A DNA stretch of 64,000 bases, from NCBI GenBank assembly GCA_017301975.1, contig JAFLEI010000028.1, positions 1 through 64,000 on the forward strand. The letters are read 5' to 3'. Below, piece after piece: positions 25,658 through 33,601 of this stretch (positions within the stretch are counted from its first letter, which is position 1; each line of letters starts with the position of its first letter). The position numbers and the translations under genes are program-made. The notes under the pieces were generated by a model that had not been told where the DNA came from, searched no databases, and saw only the letters and a program-made list of their open reading frames with translations. Origin of the DNA: Verrucomicrobiota bacterium. GTDB taxonomy: Bacteria; Verrucomicrobiota; Verrucomicrobiia; Verrucomicrobiales; Verrucomicrobiaceae.

Positions 25658-28099
25658 TCAGCTCCCCTCAGGTGATTCAGCGGCGATGCGGCGGTAGATC
25701 TCCTTGGCCGCTTCATAAGCCCGCCTCGCTTCGTCCCGCTCCGCCAGCGCGATGTTTTTCTCCCGCATGCGCCAGAGCTGCTCGATGCAGGCGAGGCACC
25801 ACTGCGCGCTGCGCCGCGAGGCGCGGATGGGTTTGTCAGCGACGATGACATTCACTGGATTCGTGTGCATCTGCGGAAACTGCCGCACCGCCACCCAGCC
25901 GCTGCGTGGTATGTCTGCGCTGAAGCTGATCTCATGCACCTGATCATCCGCAGGCACTTCTCGCGTGGCCACGGGCAGGCCATTGAACACGAGCTCCACC
26001 TTGCGCTTTCCTCCAGCATAAGGCTGCGCGGCAGTCACATCATGATAGTTCACGGTGTCTCCGGTCAGGCGTGCCCCCGCCACGGGCACCGCGCTGCCAT
26101 AGGCGATCTCCAGCGGTGTTTCGGAGCTGAACGCGGCTTTCACGCGCACCTCCACACGGCCCGGCTGGGTGAGGCGCACCTCGTCTCCCGCAGACTGGCC
26201 AGCGACGGTGAAGTCCAGCGCGTGGGCGTAGCCATCGCTCACATAGCTGCGGCCCTGCGCAAGGCCTTCGCACCACTTCGTGAAATCAATGCGGTCGATT
26301 TTGCCAAGCTTCACATAGGTGCGCCCCTGGCCCACACGGGTGCCGCTCATGCAGGGGAAGTCGGTTTCGCCTGCGGCCTTGAGAGGAAAGCCGCAGTTCA
26401 TGAGATGGTACCAGGTGTTCCATTCCAGCAGCCTCGCGGTGTCCATGGCGCTGATGAAATCACACACGCCGTGCGCGGTGGTCACGAAGATCTCATGCCC
26501 GCCTGCGTCCGGGATCGCCACATTGGGCAGCACATCGAGCACGCGCTCATGGCTGCTGGCGAGTTCGGCCTCATTGAGCCCGCCATCGTGGTCGGCATCG
26601 ATTTTATCAAACGTCTCCGGCAGCAGAGTATTCTGAGCTTCAGCCGCGGTGAGCCGCGCATCCTTGCTGGCATCGTAGAGATTGAGCAGGCGCTTTGCCG
26701 CTGTGGCGGAGTTCACCTGCATGCCGCTGCCGGAATGAGGGTAGCCGGTGAAGCCGCCCTGCTGCTTGGTCCAGCGCAGCGCGGGCAGGGTCCAACTGGG
26801 CCAGCCTTTGATGCCGTCTGCGCCGGGATACACCAGCTCGCGCAGATTCAGCAGGCACACATGACCGAGCGCGGCGGAGCCAAAGCCGCTGACCTCCATG
26901 TCATATTTCATCTGCGTCAGCGGCTCGCTGAATTGATCGACCTGAGGGCCGAAGAACTGGCGCTGGTAGTCGAAGCAGTAGCCCCAGGCGAGCACGCAGC
27001 CGACGTTCAGCCCCTCGCCCTTCACCTGCTGAAACATGTGCTCCGGCCGCATGCCCTCGGAGGGCGAGGTGTAGTGTGCGCAGCCGGCCGCGTGGATGTG
27101 ATGATCGCCGCTGTAATACCCGAAGTCCGCCGCATGGATCCAGCGCGCAAGCTTCACGGGCAGCGTGGTCTCTTTCGCCGCAGGAATCGTCACCTTCGTC
27201 TTCACCGTGCGGTACTCCGGCCCGCGAGAGGCCTCCATCGTGAACGCACCCGGCGGCAGAAACACGCTGCCTCCGCTGGGGCGGTACAGATGCTTTTGGA
27301 AAAAGAAATCCGGCGCCAGCCTGCGTGCCTGCGGCGGAAAGACACGGCCCTGCGCATCGGTGAAAGTCAGCCGCGCCGTGGTGTCCTTGTCGTCGAAGTC
27401 TTTTACATCCAGCGTCACTTTCACCGCAGGCGAAATCTGAAACAGCACCGGCACCTCGGCACGAAAACCCAGGTCCTGCGTGCCCTGCCCAATGTCAAAG
27501 ACGAGCGTGGCCTCGCGTTTGCCAGACTCGCTGGAATAGACAAGCGCGATGGCGTACTCCGTCTCCAGCCCGCTCAGATTCGCAGTCATTGGCGCAGAGT
27601 CATGCATGCCCACCTCCAGAAAGCGGTCGGTGCCCTGCGTGTTCTCGTTCTCCCTCAGATGTGTCTGCCGCTCGCGCTCCATCGTCAGCTTCGCCACGCC
27701 AGCATAGGAGGGCCCGGCCTGCGGGCTGCTGATGTGCAGGCGCGCCACGCTGGTAGCGTGATTGATCACCTTCATCAGCAGCGGCGTGTAGCCTGCCTGC
27801 TGCAAATGCGCGGCGGCCGGCCCGCGTTGCGCCTTCACTCGCGATTCGGGGTTGATGTCCACCACGCAGAGCACCTGGGTATCCAGCACGGACTGCACGC
27901 CTGCGCCATCACGCGCGGTGATCGCGGCCTGGAGCTTCGCCCGCAGCTCCGGAGGCAGTGGTGTGCCCAGAAACTCCAATGCCTGCACCAGCCGCTGCGC
28001 ATTGGCGGCCAGCGGCTGGCCCTCCACCTCGACGATCTCCAGCGGCGCCGCCGCAGCCGAAAAAGCGGCGGCGGCGAGGAAAGAGCAGAGCTTGTTCAT
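25658..28099 (-). CDS. Secreted CehA/McbA-type PHP metallohydrolase with EF-hand pair
   Basis: 813 residues, signal peptide 1-18. N-terminal half is beta-rich with no firm match. The PHP-like site starts at GDHHIHAAG (H334 and H336), typical of CehA/McbA-family metallohydrolases, with further ligands likely in GYPHSGSG and VTTAHG. Between them sit two EF-hand loops: D476-A-S-K-D-A-R-L-T-A-A-E487 and D501-A-D-H-D-G-G-L-N-E-A-E512, both with acceptable calcium ligands. The C-terminal tail is a charged helix. CehA-like proteins hydrolyse ester or phosphoester bonds; the substrate here is unknown. The upstream esterase gene lies 34 bases away on the same strand. Confidence 0.82.
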   Translation of the reverse strand: MNKLCSFLAAAAFSAAAAPLEIVEVEGQPLAANAQRLVQALEFLGTPLPPELRAKLQAAITARDGAGVQSVLDTQVLCVVDINPESRVKAQRGPAAAHLQQAGYTPLLMKVINHATSVARLHISSPQAGPSYAGVAKLTMERERQTHLRENENTQGTDRFLEVGMHDSAPMTANLSGLETEYAIALVYSSESGKREATLVFDIGQGTQDLGFRAEVPVLFQISPAVKVTLDVKDFDDKDTTARLTFTDAQGRVFPPQARRLAPDFFFQKHLYRPSGGSVFLPPGAFTMEASRGPEYRTVKTKVTIPAAKETTLPVKLARWIHAADFGYYSGDHHIHAAGCAHYTSPSEGMRPEHMFQQVKGEGLNVGCVLAWGYCFDYQRQFFGPQVDQFSEPLTQMKYDMEVSGFGSAALGHVCLLNLRELVYPGADGIKGWPSWTLPALRWTKQQGGFTGYPHSGSGMQVNSATAAKRLLNLYDASKDARLTAAEAQNTLLPETFDKIDADHDGGLNEAELASSHERVLDVLPNVAIPDAGGHEIFVTTAHGVCDFISAMDTARLLEWNTWYHLMNCGFPLKAAGETDFPCMSGTRVGQGRTYVKLGKIDRIDFTKWCEGLAQGRSYVSDGYAHALDFTVAGQSAGDEVRLTQPGRVEVRVKAAFSSETPLEIAYGSAVPVAGARLTGDTVNYHDVTAAQPYAGGKRKVELVFNGLPVATREVPADDQVHEISFSADIPRSGWVAVRQFPQMHTNPVNVIVADKPIRASRRSAQWCLACIEQLWRMREKNIALAERDEARRAYEAAKEIYRRIAAESPEGS

Positions 28100-28133
28100 G
28101 CACTCAATACGCCGTCTAGAGGCGCATCTTGGC

Positions 28134-29384
28134 TCACGGCTGAAACTCCACCACCGTGCTCACCATGGCATCGCGTTCATCAGTGACGCTGATAAACCAG
28201 GTGTTGGCGCCGGCAGGCGGTTTGGGTGCGGTGATGGTACCGTTCTTGATTGAGGCAAGGACGGATTTCCATTCGCGCTTGGAGCGCAGGCCGGTGTCCG
28301 TGGTGTAATTCAGCTCCGCCTTTTTCAGCGGTACCTTGCTCTCACATGCGACGGTGACGTGATCGCCGGAGACGACAGGTGCGCCTGGGTTCGGCAAGGG
28401 ATCGCCGCCACGGCATTTGGAGTCGATGAACAGGCCGATTTCCTGCGGCGCCCAGCCGGGAGGGTGGCCGTGCGGCATCTTGATCTGGATGCGGATGTGC
28501 TTCTCTCCGGGGACGGCGTTGTAGCTTTTCATGTAGCTGTCGAGCACGTAGTGGACGTCGTTCGTGCCGTTCACGAAGAGGATGGGCACATGGCAGCGTG
28601 GCAGCAGGCTGCCAGGGTCGTATTCCTTCACCCACAGCGCGCGGTGCTCGGGGTCCAGCTTGTCGATGCTGGGCTTCTGCACGGACTCGCCCTCATGCAG
28701 GAAGCCGCAGCCATAGACGGGCACGGCGGCCTTGAAGCGGTCGTCCAGCGAAGCGACGAGGCAGGTCGTGTAACCACCCCAGCTGATACCGGTGACGGCG
28801 GTGTGTTCGGCATCCACCTCGGGGAGGCTGCGCAGCAGAGAGTGTGCGCGCATCACGCTCGCGGCGGCATGGAAGGGCCAATCGTCGCTGGTGTCAGGGG
28901 TGAGGACGCAGTCGAACTTTTCGGGATGACCGTGCTGGGGGCCCGCATTCGGCAGGCGCGTGCGGACGCCGCGATGGCCGTTGCCAATCGCCATGCCGGT
29001 CTTCGGATCAAACTCAGCATCCGGCGGACGCGAGCCGTTCAAGTCCATGGCGATGGCCGCGTAGCCGCGCTTGGCCCACAGGTGCACCCAGTCGGCAAAG
29101 GCGGTGCCGCCACCGCCGTGAATGAGCACCACGCCCGGGAACTTGGTGCCGGGTTTCACCTTCTCTCCCAGCGTGATCGGCGAGGCATAAAACGCAAAGA
29201 CGTCCGTGTCGTGGCCCTGGTACTTTTCACCCGCATAGGTCAGCGACTGAATCGGCTGATCCTGCCGCACCCACTTCATGGCGGGCACGTTGTTTTTGAG
29301 GGCATCGAGATCCCACGGGCCGACTTTTTCGGCGTGGAGGGAGGTGGCGAGACAAACGGCGGCGGTAAAAAGAGAAAACCTCAT
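28134..29384 (-). CDS. Secreted acetyl-xylan-esterase/dienelactone-hydrolase-like protein
   Basis: 416 residues, signal peptide 1-18. The oxyanion strand is VVLIHGGGGTAF and the nucleophile elbow is GISWGGY with S201; the acid is likely in NGTNDVHY and the His in MPHGHPPGW. This is the pattern of acetyl-xylan esterase/prolyl-oligopeptidase-like exported hydrolases. After about residue 345 there is a C-terminal beta-sandwich (VTVACESKVPLKKAELNYTT and so on) of the type found in glycan-active esterases. It heads the minus-strand run of secreted hydrolases down to 21371. Substrate is inferred to be acylated polysaccharide. Confidence 0.85.
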   Translation of the reverse strand: MRFSLFTAAVCLATSLHAEKVGPWDLDALKNNVPAMKWVRQDQPIQSLTYAGEKYQGHDTDVFAFYASPITLGEKVKPGTKFPGVVLIHGGGGTAFADWVHLWAKRGYAAIAMDLNGSRPPDAEFDPKTGMAIGNGHRGVRTRLPNAGPQHGHPEKFDCVLTPDTSDDWPFHAAASVMRAHSLLRSLPEVDAEHTAVTGISWGGYTTCLVASLDDRFKAAVPVYGCGFLHEGESVQKPSIDKLDPEHRALWVKEYDPGSLLPRCHVPILFVNGTNDVHYVLDSYMKSYNAVPGEKHIRIQIKMPHGHPPGWAPQEIGLFIDSKCRGGDPLPNPGAPVVSGDHVTVACESKVPLKKAELNYTTDTGLRSKREWKSVLASIKNGTITAPKPPAGANTWFISVTDERDAMVSTVVEFQP

Positions 29385-29511
29385 GGCGGGAGATCAAACG
29401 CTCCCGCGAGGACGATTCAGCATCTTTTTTCTCCAAACAAAACCGCCGCAGCGAGCGACTCCCGGCACTCACTACGGCGGTATATTTGGCTCAACGAGAG
29501 ATGGACAGCTC

Positions 29512-30111
29512 TCAGTTGGCCTTCTTAGCACGGCCAAGCACGTCATCCTTCGTCGTGAGGGCGACGGCGACGACCTGGTCGATAAGCTCCTGCTTGATCT
29601 TGAGATCCTTCAAGGTATTCACGAGATTTTCAGCGATGGCGTTGAAATGAACCTCGGTGAGGCCCATGCCGTCGTGGGCTTTGCGCATGTCCTTGCCGGT
29701 CCATGGCAGCGGACCACCGAAGGCGGTGCTGAGAAATTCCTTCTGCTTCCGGCGCTGCTTGTCCATGCTCACGTCGTCGAAGAAGTGCTTCACGCGGTCA
29801 TCGGCCAGCACTTTGACATAGAAAGCTTCGATGGCAGCGTCCATGGCGGGTTTGCCACCGAGCTTTTGGTACAGGCTGTCCTCGCGGGCTTTCAGCCATT
29901 TGGTTTTGCAGGCTTCTTTGGCAAAGGACCATTTCCGGCCTTCATATTCGGTGGTGATGGCAGGATCGGCCGGCTCTCCGCTGACCGGGCAGACCGTATT
30001 GGTGGCTGCTTCCGTGGCGACGGCGGCTGGATCGACCGCGAGCGCGGCGGCGTTGACCAGCAGGGTCATGACAGCAGTGATGGTGACGATGGATGATAGG
30101 ATGAGTTTCAT
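29512..30111 (-). CDS. Exported YHS-like motif plus group I truncated hemoglobin
   Basis: 199 residues from the Met at 30111; an upstream in-frame Met would place ten polar residues before the signal peptide (1-26). After export the protein shows a YHS-type metal-binding motif (CPVSGEPADP, then EYEGRKWSFAKEACKTKW, 41-72) and then a trHbN globin: LYQKLGGKPAMDAAIEAFY, HFFDDV, GPLPWTGKDMRKAHDGMGL with proximal H146, and VHFNAIAENL. Group I truncated globins bind O2 and NO; a periplasmic location next to nitrite reductase suggests NO scavenging or sensing where NirK makes it. The gene is divergent from the nirK operon across a 145-base region. Confidence 0.88.
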   Translation of the reverse strand: MKLILSSIVTITAVMTLLVNAAALAVDPAAVATEAATNTVCPVSGEPADPAITTEYEGRKWSFAKEACKTKWLKAREDSLYQKLGGKPAMDAAIEAFYVKVLADDRVKHFFDDVSMDKQRRKQKEFLSTAFGGPLPWTGKDMRKAHDGMGLTEVHFNAIAENLVNTLKDLKIKQELIDQVVAVALTTKDDVLGRAKKAN

Positions 30112-30132
30112 GGTTTGGTTGGGCCATTTAAT

Positions 30133-30155
30133 AAGTTGCATCGCCGATACATCAA
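30133..30155. promoter_or_regulatory. NsrR-like palindrome in the globin/nirK divergent region
   Basis: Half-sites GTTGCAT (30135-30141) and ATACATC (30147-30153) are separated by 5 bases, matching the NsrR half-sites GATGYAT/ATRCATC at 13 of 14 positions with identical spacing. It sits 22 bases upstream of the exported globin. The AT-rich centre of the consensus is not kept (CGCCG). Confidence 0.5.
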
Positions 30156-30256
30156 TGCACCGATCCTGCGCAGAGATGCGCGTTTATTGCGCGCCCTCCG
30201 CCACGCCAATTCTTGCGCACAAGGACGCACAAACCGAGAAGCGACAGGTGCTGTTA

Positions 30257-30748
30257 ATGTTGCATGTTAAATGCATGTTTGAAACCAAACCTGACATCAC
30301 CGGCCGCGCCGAAATCGAAATCTTGGTGAACACCTTCTATGACCGCATCCGTGCTGACGAGGTGCTGGGGTTCATCTTCAACGACGTCGCACAGACGAAC
30401 TGGACCATCCATCTGCCAAAGATGTACGCCTTCTGGGAGACAGTGCTCTTCCGCACCGGCGGCTTCACGGGGGATCCCATCGCCGCACATGCAAAGCTGG
30501 TTCCGCAAACACCCATGGGCCGTGCGCAGTTTGACCACTGGCTGCAGCTCTTCCGCGGCACGGTGGATGATCTTTTCGCTGGTGAACGCGCCGAGCACAT
30601 CAAAAACTGCGCCGCAGACATGGCGAATGTGATCTATTCGCGCATCAACCAGGTGCCTGACCCCCGTTTCGATCCCGCCAATCTCACTCCTGAACAACGT
30701 GCGCGCTATGCGCAGTACAAAGCTCAAGCCCAGCCCGCAGCACCATGA
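30257..30748 (+). CDS. Group III truncated hemoglobin
   Basis: 163 residues from the ATG at 30257, chosen for the AGGTG six bases upstream; a second in-frame ATG at 30275 has no ribosome-binding site. The group III pattern is visible: VNTFYDRIRADEVLGFIFND, HLPKMYAFWETVLF with the conserved Trp, DPIAAHAKLV with proximal H78, and QFDHWLQLFRGTVDDLF. It is cytoplasmic with no signal peptide. Group III globins (Campylobacter Ctb relatives) handle O2 under nitrosative stress. Its TGA overlaps the nirK ATG (30745-30748), so the two are translationally coupled and it likely protects against NO made by NirK. Confidence 0.9.
   Translation: MLHVKCMFETKPDITGRAEIEILVNTFYDRIRADEVLGFIFNDVAQTNWTIHLPKMYAFWETVLFRTGGFTGDPIAAHAKLVPQTPMGRAQFDHWLQLFRGTVDDLFAGERAEHIKNCAADMANVIYSRINQVPDPRFDPANLTPEQRARYAQYKAQAQPAAP
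30259..30277. promoter_or_regulatory. Second NsrR-like palindrome, overlapping the globin start
   Basis: GTTGCAT and ATGCATG are separated by GTTAA, so spacing and AT-rich centre both resemble NsrR sites. The site overlaps the first codons of the group III globin, so a bound repressor would act as a roadblock; chance occurrence within coding sequence is possible. Confidence 0.4.
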
Positions 30749-32289
30749 TAAAAAACACGCATCTCATCCTTCCCGCACTCGCCGCCGTTTTGCTCACCCA
30801 ATGCGGCGACCGCGAGCTGAGTCCGAACGAAAAGCAGTCCCAGCAAACCTTCATCAAGGAGACGGCGACGTATGCCCCGGCCACACCCGATGCGGTGCGG
30901 GATCCCTTGAAACAAACTGACCAGCCGCTCTCCGGCAGCGAAGAGGCCGTGCTGACCGATGCACCGCACGTGCCTCCGCCGATCACACGCGATCATCCGA
31001 CGAAGGTCACCGTGAAGCTGGAAGTACAGGAGATCGTGAAACGCATGGCGGACGGTGTGGACTACACCTTCTGGACTTTCGGCGGCAGTGTGCCGGGCAA
31101 GTTCATGCGCATCCGACAGAATGATGAGGTGGAGTTTCATCTCATGAACCGCCCCGACAGCAAGATGCCCCACAACATCGACCTGCATGCCGTCACCGGT
31201 CCTGGCGGCGGCGCGGCGGCCTCCTTCACCGCTCCTGGACATGAGTCCGTCTTTTCGTTCAAGGCCTTGATCCCGGGATTGTACGTCTATCACTGCGCCA
31301 CCGCGCCGGTGGGCATGCACATCGCGAACGGCATGTACGGACTCATTCTGGTCGAGCCCATCGGCGGTCTGCCGAAAGTAGACCGCGAGTACTACGTCAT
31401 GCAGTCCGAGTTCTACACCAAGGGGCCGTACGGTGAGGCGGGCCTGCAGCCCTTCAGCATGGAAAAGGCGCTGGCCGAAAATGCGGACTACGTCGTCTTC
31501 AACGGCTCCGTCGGCGCCCTTGCCGGGGATAATGCGATGCCTGCGAAGGTCGGCGAGAAAGTGCGCATGTTCGTGGGCAATGCCGGCCCCAACCTCACGT
31601 CTTCGTTCCATGTCATCGGCGAAATCTTCGACACCGTTTATCTTGAAGGCGGTGCCCTGCCCGCGCAGCACAACGTGCAGACCACGATGATCCCGGCAGG
31701 CGGATCGGCCATCGTGGAGTTCGGCCTTGATGTGCCCGGCACTTACATCCTCGTCGATCATTCCATCTTCCGTGCGTTCAACAAAGGCGCGATCGGCATG
31801 CTCAAGGTCGCGGGCGAGGAGAACAAGGTGGTCTATTCAGGCAAGCAGGACGACCGCATCTACCGGCTGGAAGGCGGAGCGATCCAGACCATCCCGCAGG
31901 CTTCCACGCAGCAGGCGCCTGCTGCGAACAAGGAGGAGCGCATCGCACGCGGCAAGATCATCTACAACTCCGTCTGCTTCGCCTGCCACCAGCCCGAAGG
32001 CCAGGGCATCCCGAAAGCCTTCCCGCCGCTCGCGAAGTCAGACTACCTCAATGCCGATCCCAAGCGTGCGATCAGCAACGTGCTGCACGGCCTGCAGGGC
32101 AAGATCACCGTCAATGGTGAGACTTATGAAAGCCTCATGCCGCAGCTCGGACTCAACGACGAGCAGGTGGCCAATGCGCTCACGTATGTTTACAGCCAGT
32201 GGGGCAATAGCGGTGTCGAGGTCCTGCCTGAAACCGTGAAGGAAGTCCGCGCAACCGTCCCTGCGCCAGCGGCACCTGGAGCTCATTGA
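30745..32289 (+). CDS. nirK: Copper nitrite reductase NirK with C-terminal cytochrome c domain
   Basis: 514 residues. It has an N-terminal export signal with a Cys at position 20 (LLTQCGDRE, possibly lipoprotein). Two cupredoxin domains follow. Type 1 copper ligands are H143, C184, H192 and M197; type 2 ligands are H148, H183 and H339; catalytic Asp and His are D146 and H289. The short CATAPVGMHIANGM loop is like Neisseria AniA. Residues about 397-500 are a class I cytochrome c with C411-F-A-C-H415 and a distal Met in ESLMPQLG, supplying electrons within the same chain. It reduces nitrite to NO in the periplasm. It is coupled to the globin upstream, and the next gene starts 3 bases after its stop. 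Confidence 0.96.
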   Translation: MIKNTHLILPALAAVLLTQCGDRELSPNEKQSQQTFIKETATYAPATPDAVRDPLKQTDQPLSGSEEAVLTDAPHVPPPITRDHPTKVTVKLEVQEIVKRMADGVDYTFWTFGGSVPGKFMRIRQNDEVEFHLMNRPDSKMPHNIDLHAVTGPGGGAAASFTAPGHESVFSFKALIPGLYVYHCATAPVGMHIANGMYGLILVEPIGGLPKVDREYYVMQSEFYTKGPYGEAGLQPFSMEKALAENADYVVFNGSVGALAGDNAMPAKVGEKVRMFVGNAGPNLTSSFHVIGEIFDTVYLEGGALPAQHNVQTTMIPAGGSAIVEFGLDVPGTYILVDHSIFRAFNKGAIGMLKVAGEENKVVYSGKQDDRIYRLEGGAIQTIPQASTQQAPAANKEERIARGKIIYNSVCFACHQPEGQGIPKAFPPLAKSDYLNADPKRAISNVLHGLQGKITVNGETYESLMPQLGLNDEQVANALTYVYSQWGNSGVEVLPETVKEVRATVPAPAAPGAH

Positions 32290-32292
32290 TTC

Positions 32293-33588
32293 ATGAAAAT
32301 CGCACCCCCATTGCTGGCACTTGTTCTGGTGATCGGTGTCTCCCAGGCGGAGACACCCCGGCCACCGCATGGCATGGCCTTCATTCCCGGGGGTGACTAC
32401 AAGCCGCTCTACGCGAAGGAGGCGAAGAGCCGCCACACCGCGCCCTTCTTCCTGGATGTCGCACAGGTGACGAACGGGGAGTTCCTCGCCTTCGTGAAAG
32501 CCCATCCCGAATGGCGACGCTCGCAGGTGCAGCGCTCTTTGGCCGATGAGAACTACCTCGCCCATTGGGCGGGTGATCTTGAACTGGGCGACAGGGCGCC
32601 TGTCAACGCACCGGTGACGCATGTTTCCTGGTTTGCCGCCCAGGCCTGCTGCGAAGCCCAAGGCAAGCGGCTGCCCAGCCAGGATGAGTGGGAGTTCGCC
32701 GCGCGCGCGGATGCGACGAAGCAGGATGCAAGCATGGATCCCGCCTATCTGCGGCAGTTGCTGGAGTGGTATTCGAAGCCCGGCAGCTCGGCGCTCGAGG
32801 ATGTGCACACCGGGGCGCAGAACGTGTACCATCTGCGCGGCATGCATGGCCTCGTCTGGGAATGGGTTCACGATTTCAACGCCACACTGCTAATGGGGGA
32901 TTCGCGCAGCGACGGCTCACTGGAGCGGAAGCTCTTCTGCGGCGCGGGCTCCCTGCTCGCCTCCGATGTCAGCAATTACGCCGCCTTCATGCGCTATGCG
33001 CTGCGTTCCAGCCTGAAGGGAGCCTACTGCGTGGGCAGCCTCGGTTTCCGTGCCGCGCAGTCCATCGCGCCGGCCGCGGTCAGCAGTCGGACCCTCGCCT
33101 TCACCACTCCTTACGATTTGCCAGGTGAATGGCGCAACCAGGACAACAAAGCGGCCCCGCTCGCCAGCCTGCGCGGCAGGGTGCGCGTGCTCACGATGGG
33201 ATTCACCCGCTGCAAGTTTGCCTGCCCGCGCATCCTGTCAGACATGCAGGCCGTCGAACGGGCGCTCGGCAAAGACGCGGAGCAGGTGGGCTTTGCCTTT
33301 CTTTCGATCGATCCACAATTCGACACTCCTGCCCAGATGACGGCCACGCTCCATGAGCACAAGATGAACCCCGTGCGCTGGACGTTTCTAACCGCACCCA
33401 CAGACATTGTGCAGCAGGTTGCCGTGGCTTTAGACTTCAAATACCAGCTGGTGGATGGTTTCTTCGCCCACTCGAACCTCATCGCGGTGCTCAATGAAGA
33501 CGGCAAAGTTATCCACCGTGAGGAATCGCTGGGAGCCGACATCAGGCCGGTTATCGATGCCGTGCGCAAGCTGCTGACGAAACCCTGA
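32293..33588 (+). CDS. NirV-like FGE-fold domain fused to SCO1/SenC copper chaperone
   Basis: 431 residues, signal peptide 1-19. Residues about 25-255 are a SUMF1/FGE-sulfatase fold (GMAFIPGG, VTNGEFLAFVKAHPEW, PVTHVSWFAAQACCEAQGKRLPSQDEWEFAAR, MHGLVWEWVHDF, GSLGFRAA). Counting back from GFR, the two catalytic Cys of true FGE are Tyr and Ala, so it should not make formylglycine; it matches NirV, known next to nirK. Residues about 270-431 are a SCO/SenC thioredoxin fold with C307-x-x-x-C311 and H393, the copper-chaperone triad. The fusion probably delivers copper to NirK. It starts 3 bases after nirK and is followed by nnrS after 13 bases. Confidence 0.92.
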   Translation: MKIAPPLLALVLVIGVSQAETPRPPHGMAFIPGGDYKPLYAKEAKSRHTAPFFLDVAQVTNGEFLAFVKAHPEWRRSQVQRSLADENYLAHWAGDLELGDRAPVNAPVTHVSWFAAQACCEAQGKRLPSQDEWEFAARADATKQDASMDPAYLRQLLEWYSKPGSSALEDVHTGAQNVYHLRGMHGLVWEWVHDFNATLLMGDSRSDGSLERKLFCGAGSLLASDVSNYAAFMRYALRSSLKGAYCVGSLGFRAAQSIAPAAVSSRTLAFTTPYDLPGEWRNQDNKAAPLASLRGRVRVLTMGFTRCKFACPRILSDMQAVERALGKDAEQVGFAFLSIDPQFDTPAQMTATLHEHKMNPVRWTFLTAPTDIVQQVAVALDFKYQLVDGFFAHSNLIAVLNEDGKVIHREESLGADIRPVIDAVRKLLTKP

Positions 33589-33601
33589 GCCCCTTTATCC
33601 C

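Noticed and set aside
25865..28186. 773-codon plus-strand frame
   Set aside because: Mirror of the PHP metallohydrolase gene; composition (His/Arg/Gly) and lack of motifs show a codon-bias artefact.
29442..29491. ACCGCCG...CGGCGGT inverted repeat downstream of the exported globin
   Set aside because: The loop would be over 30 bases and no T-run follows; too weak for a terminator call.
32293..33588. Formylglycine-generating enzyme for the sulfatases
   Set aside because: The fold fits, but both catalytic Cys are replaced and the gene belongs to the nirK operon with a SCO fusion.
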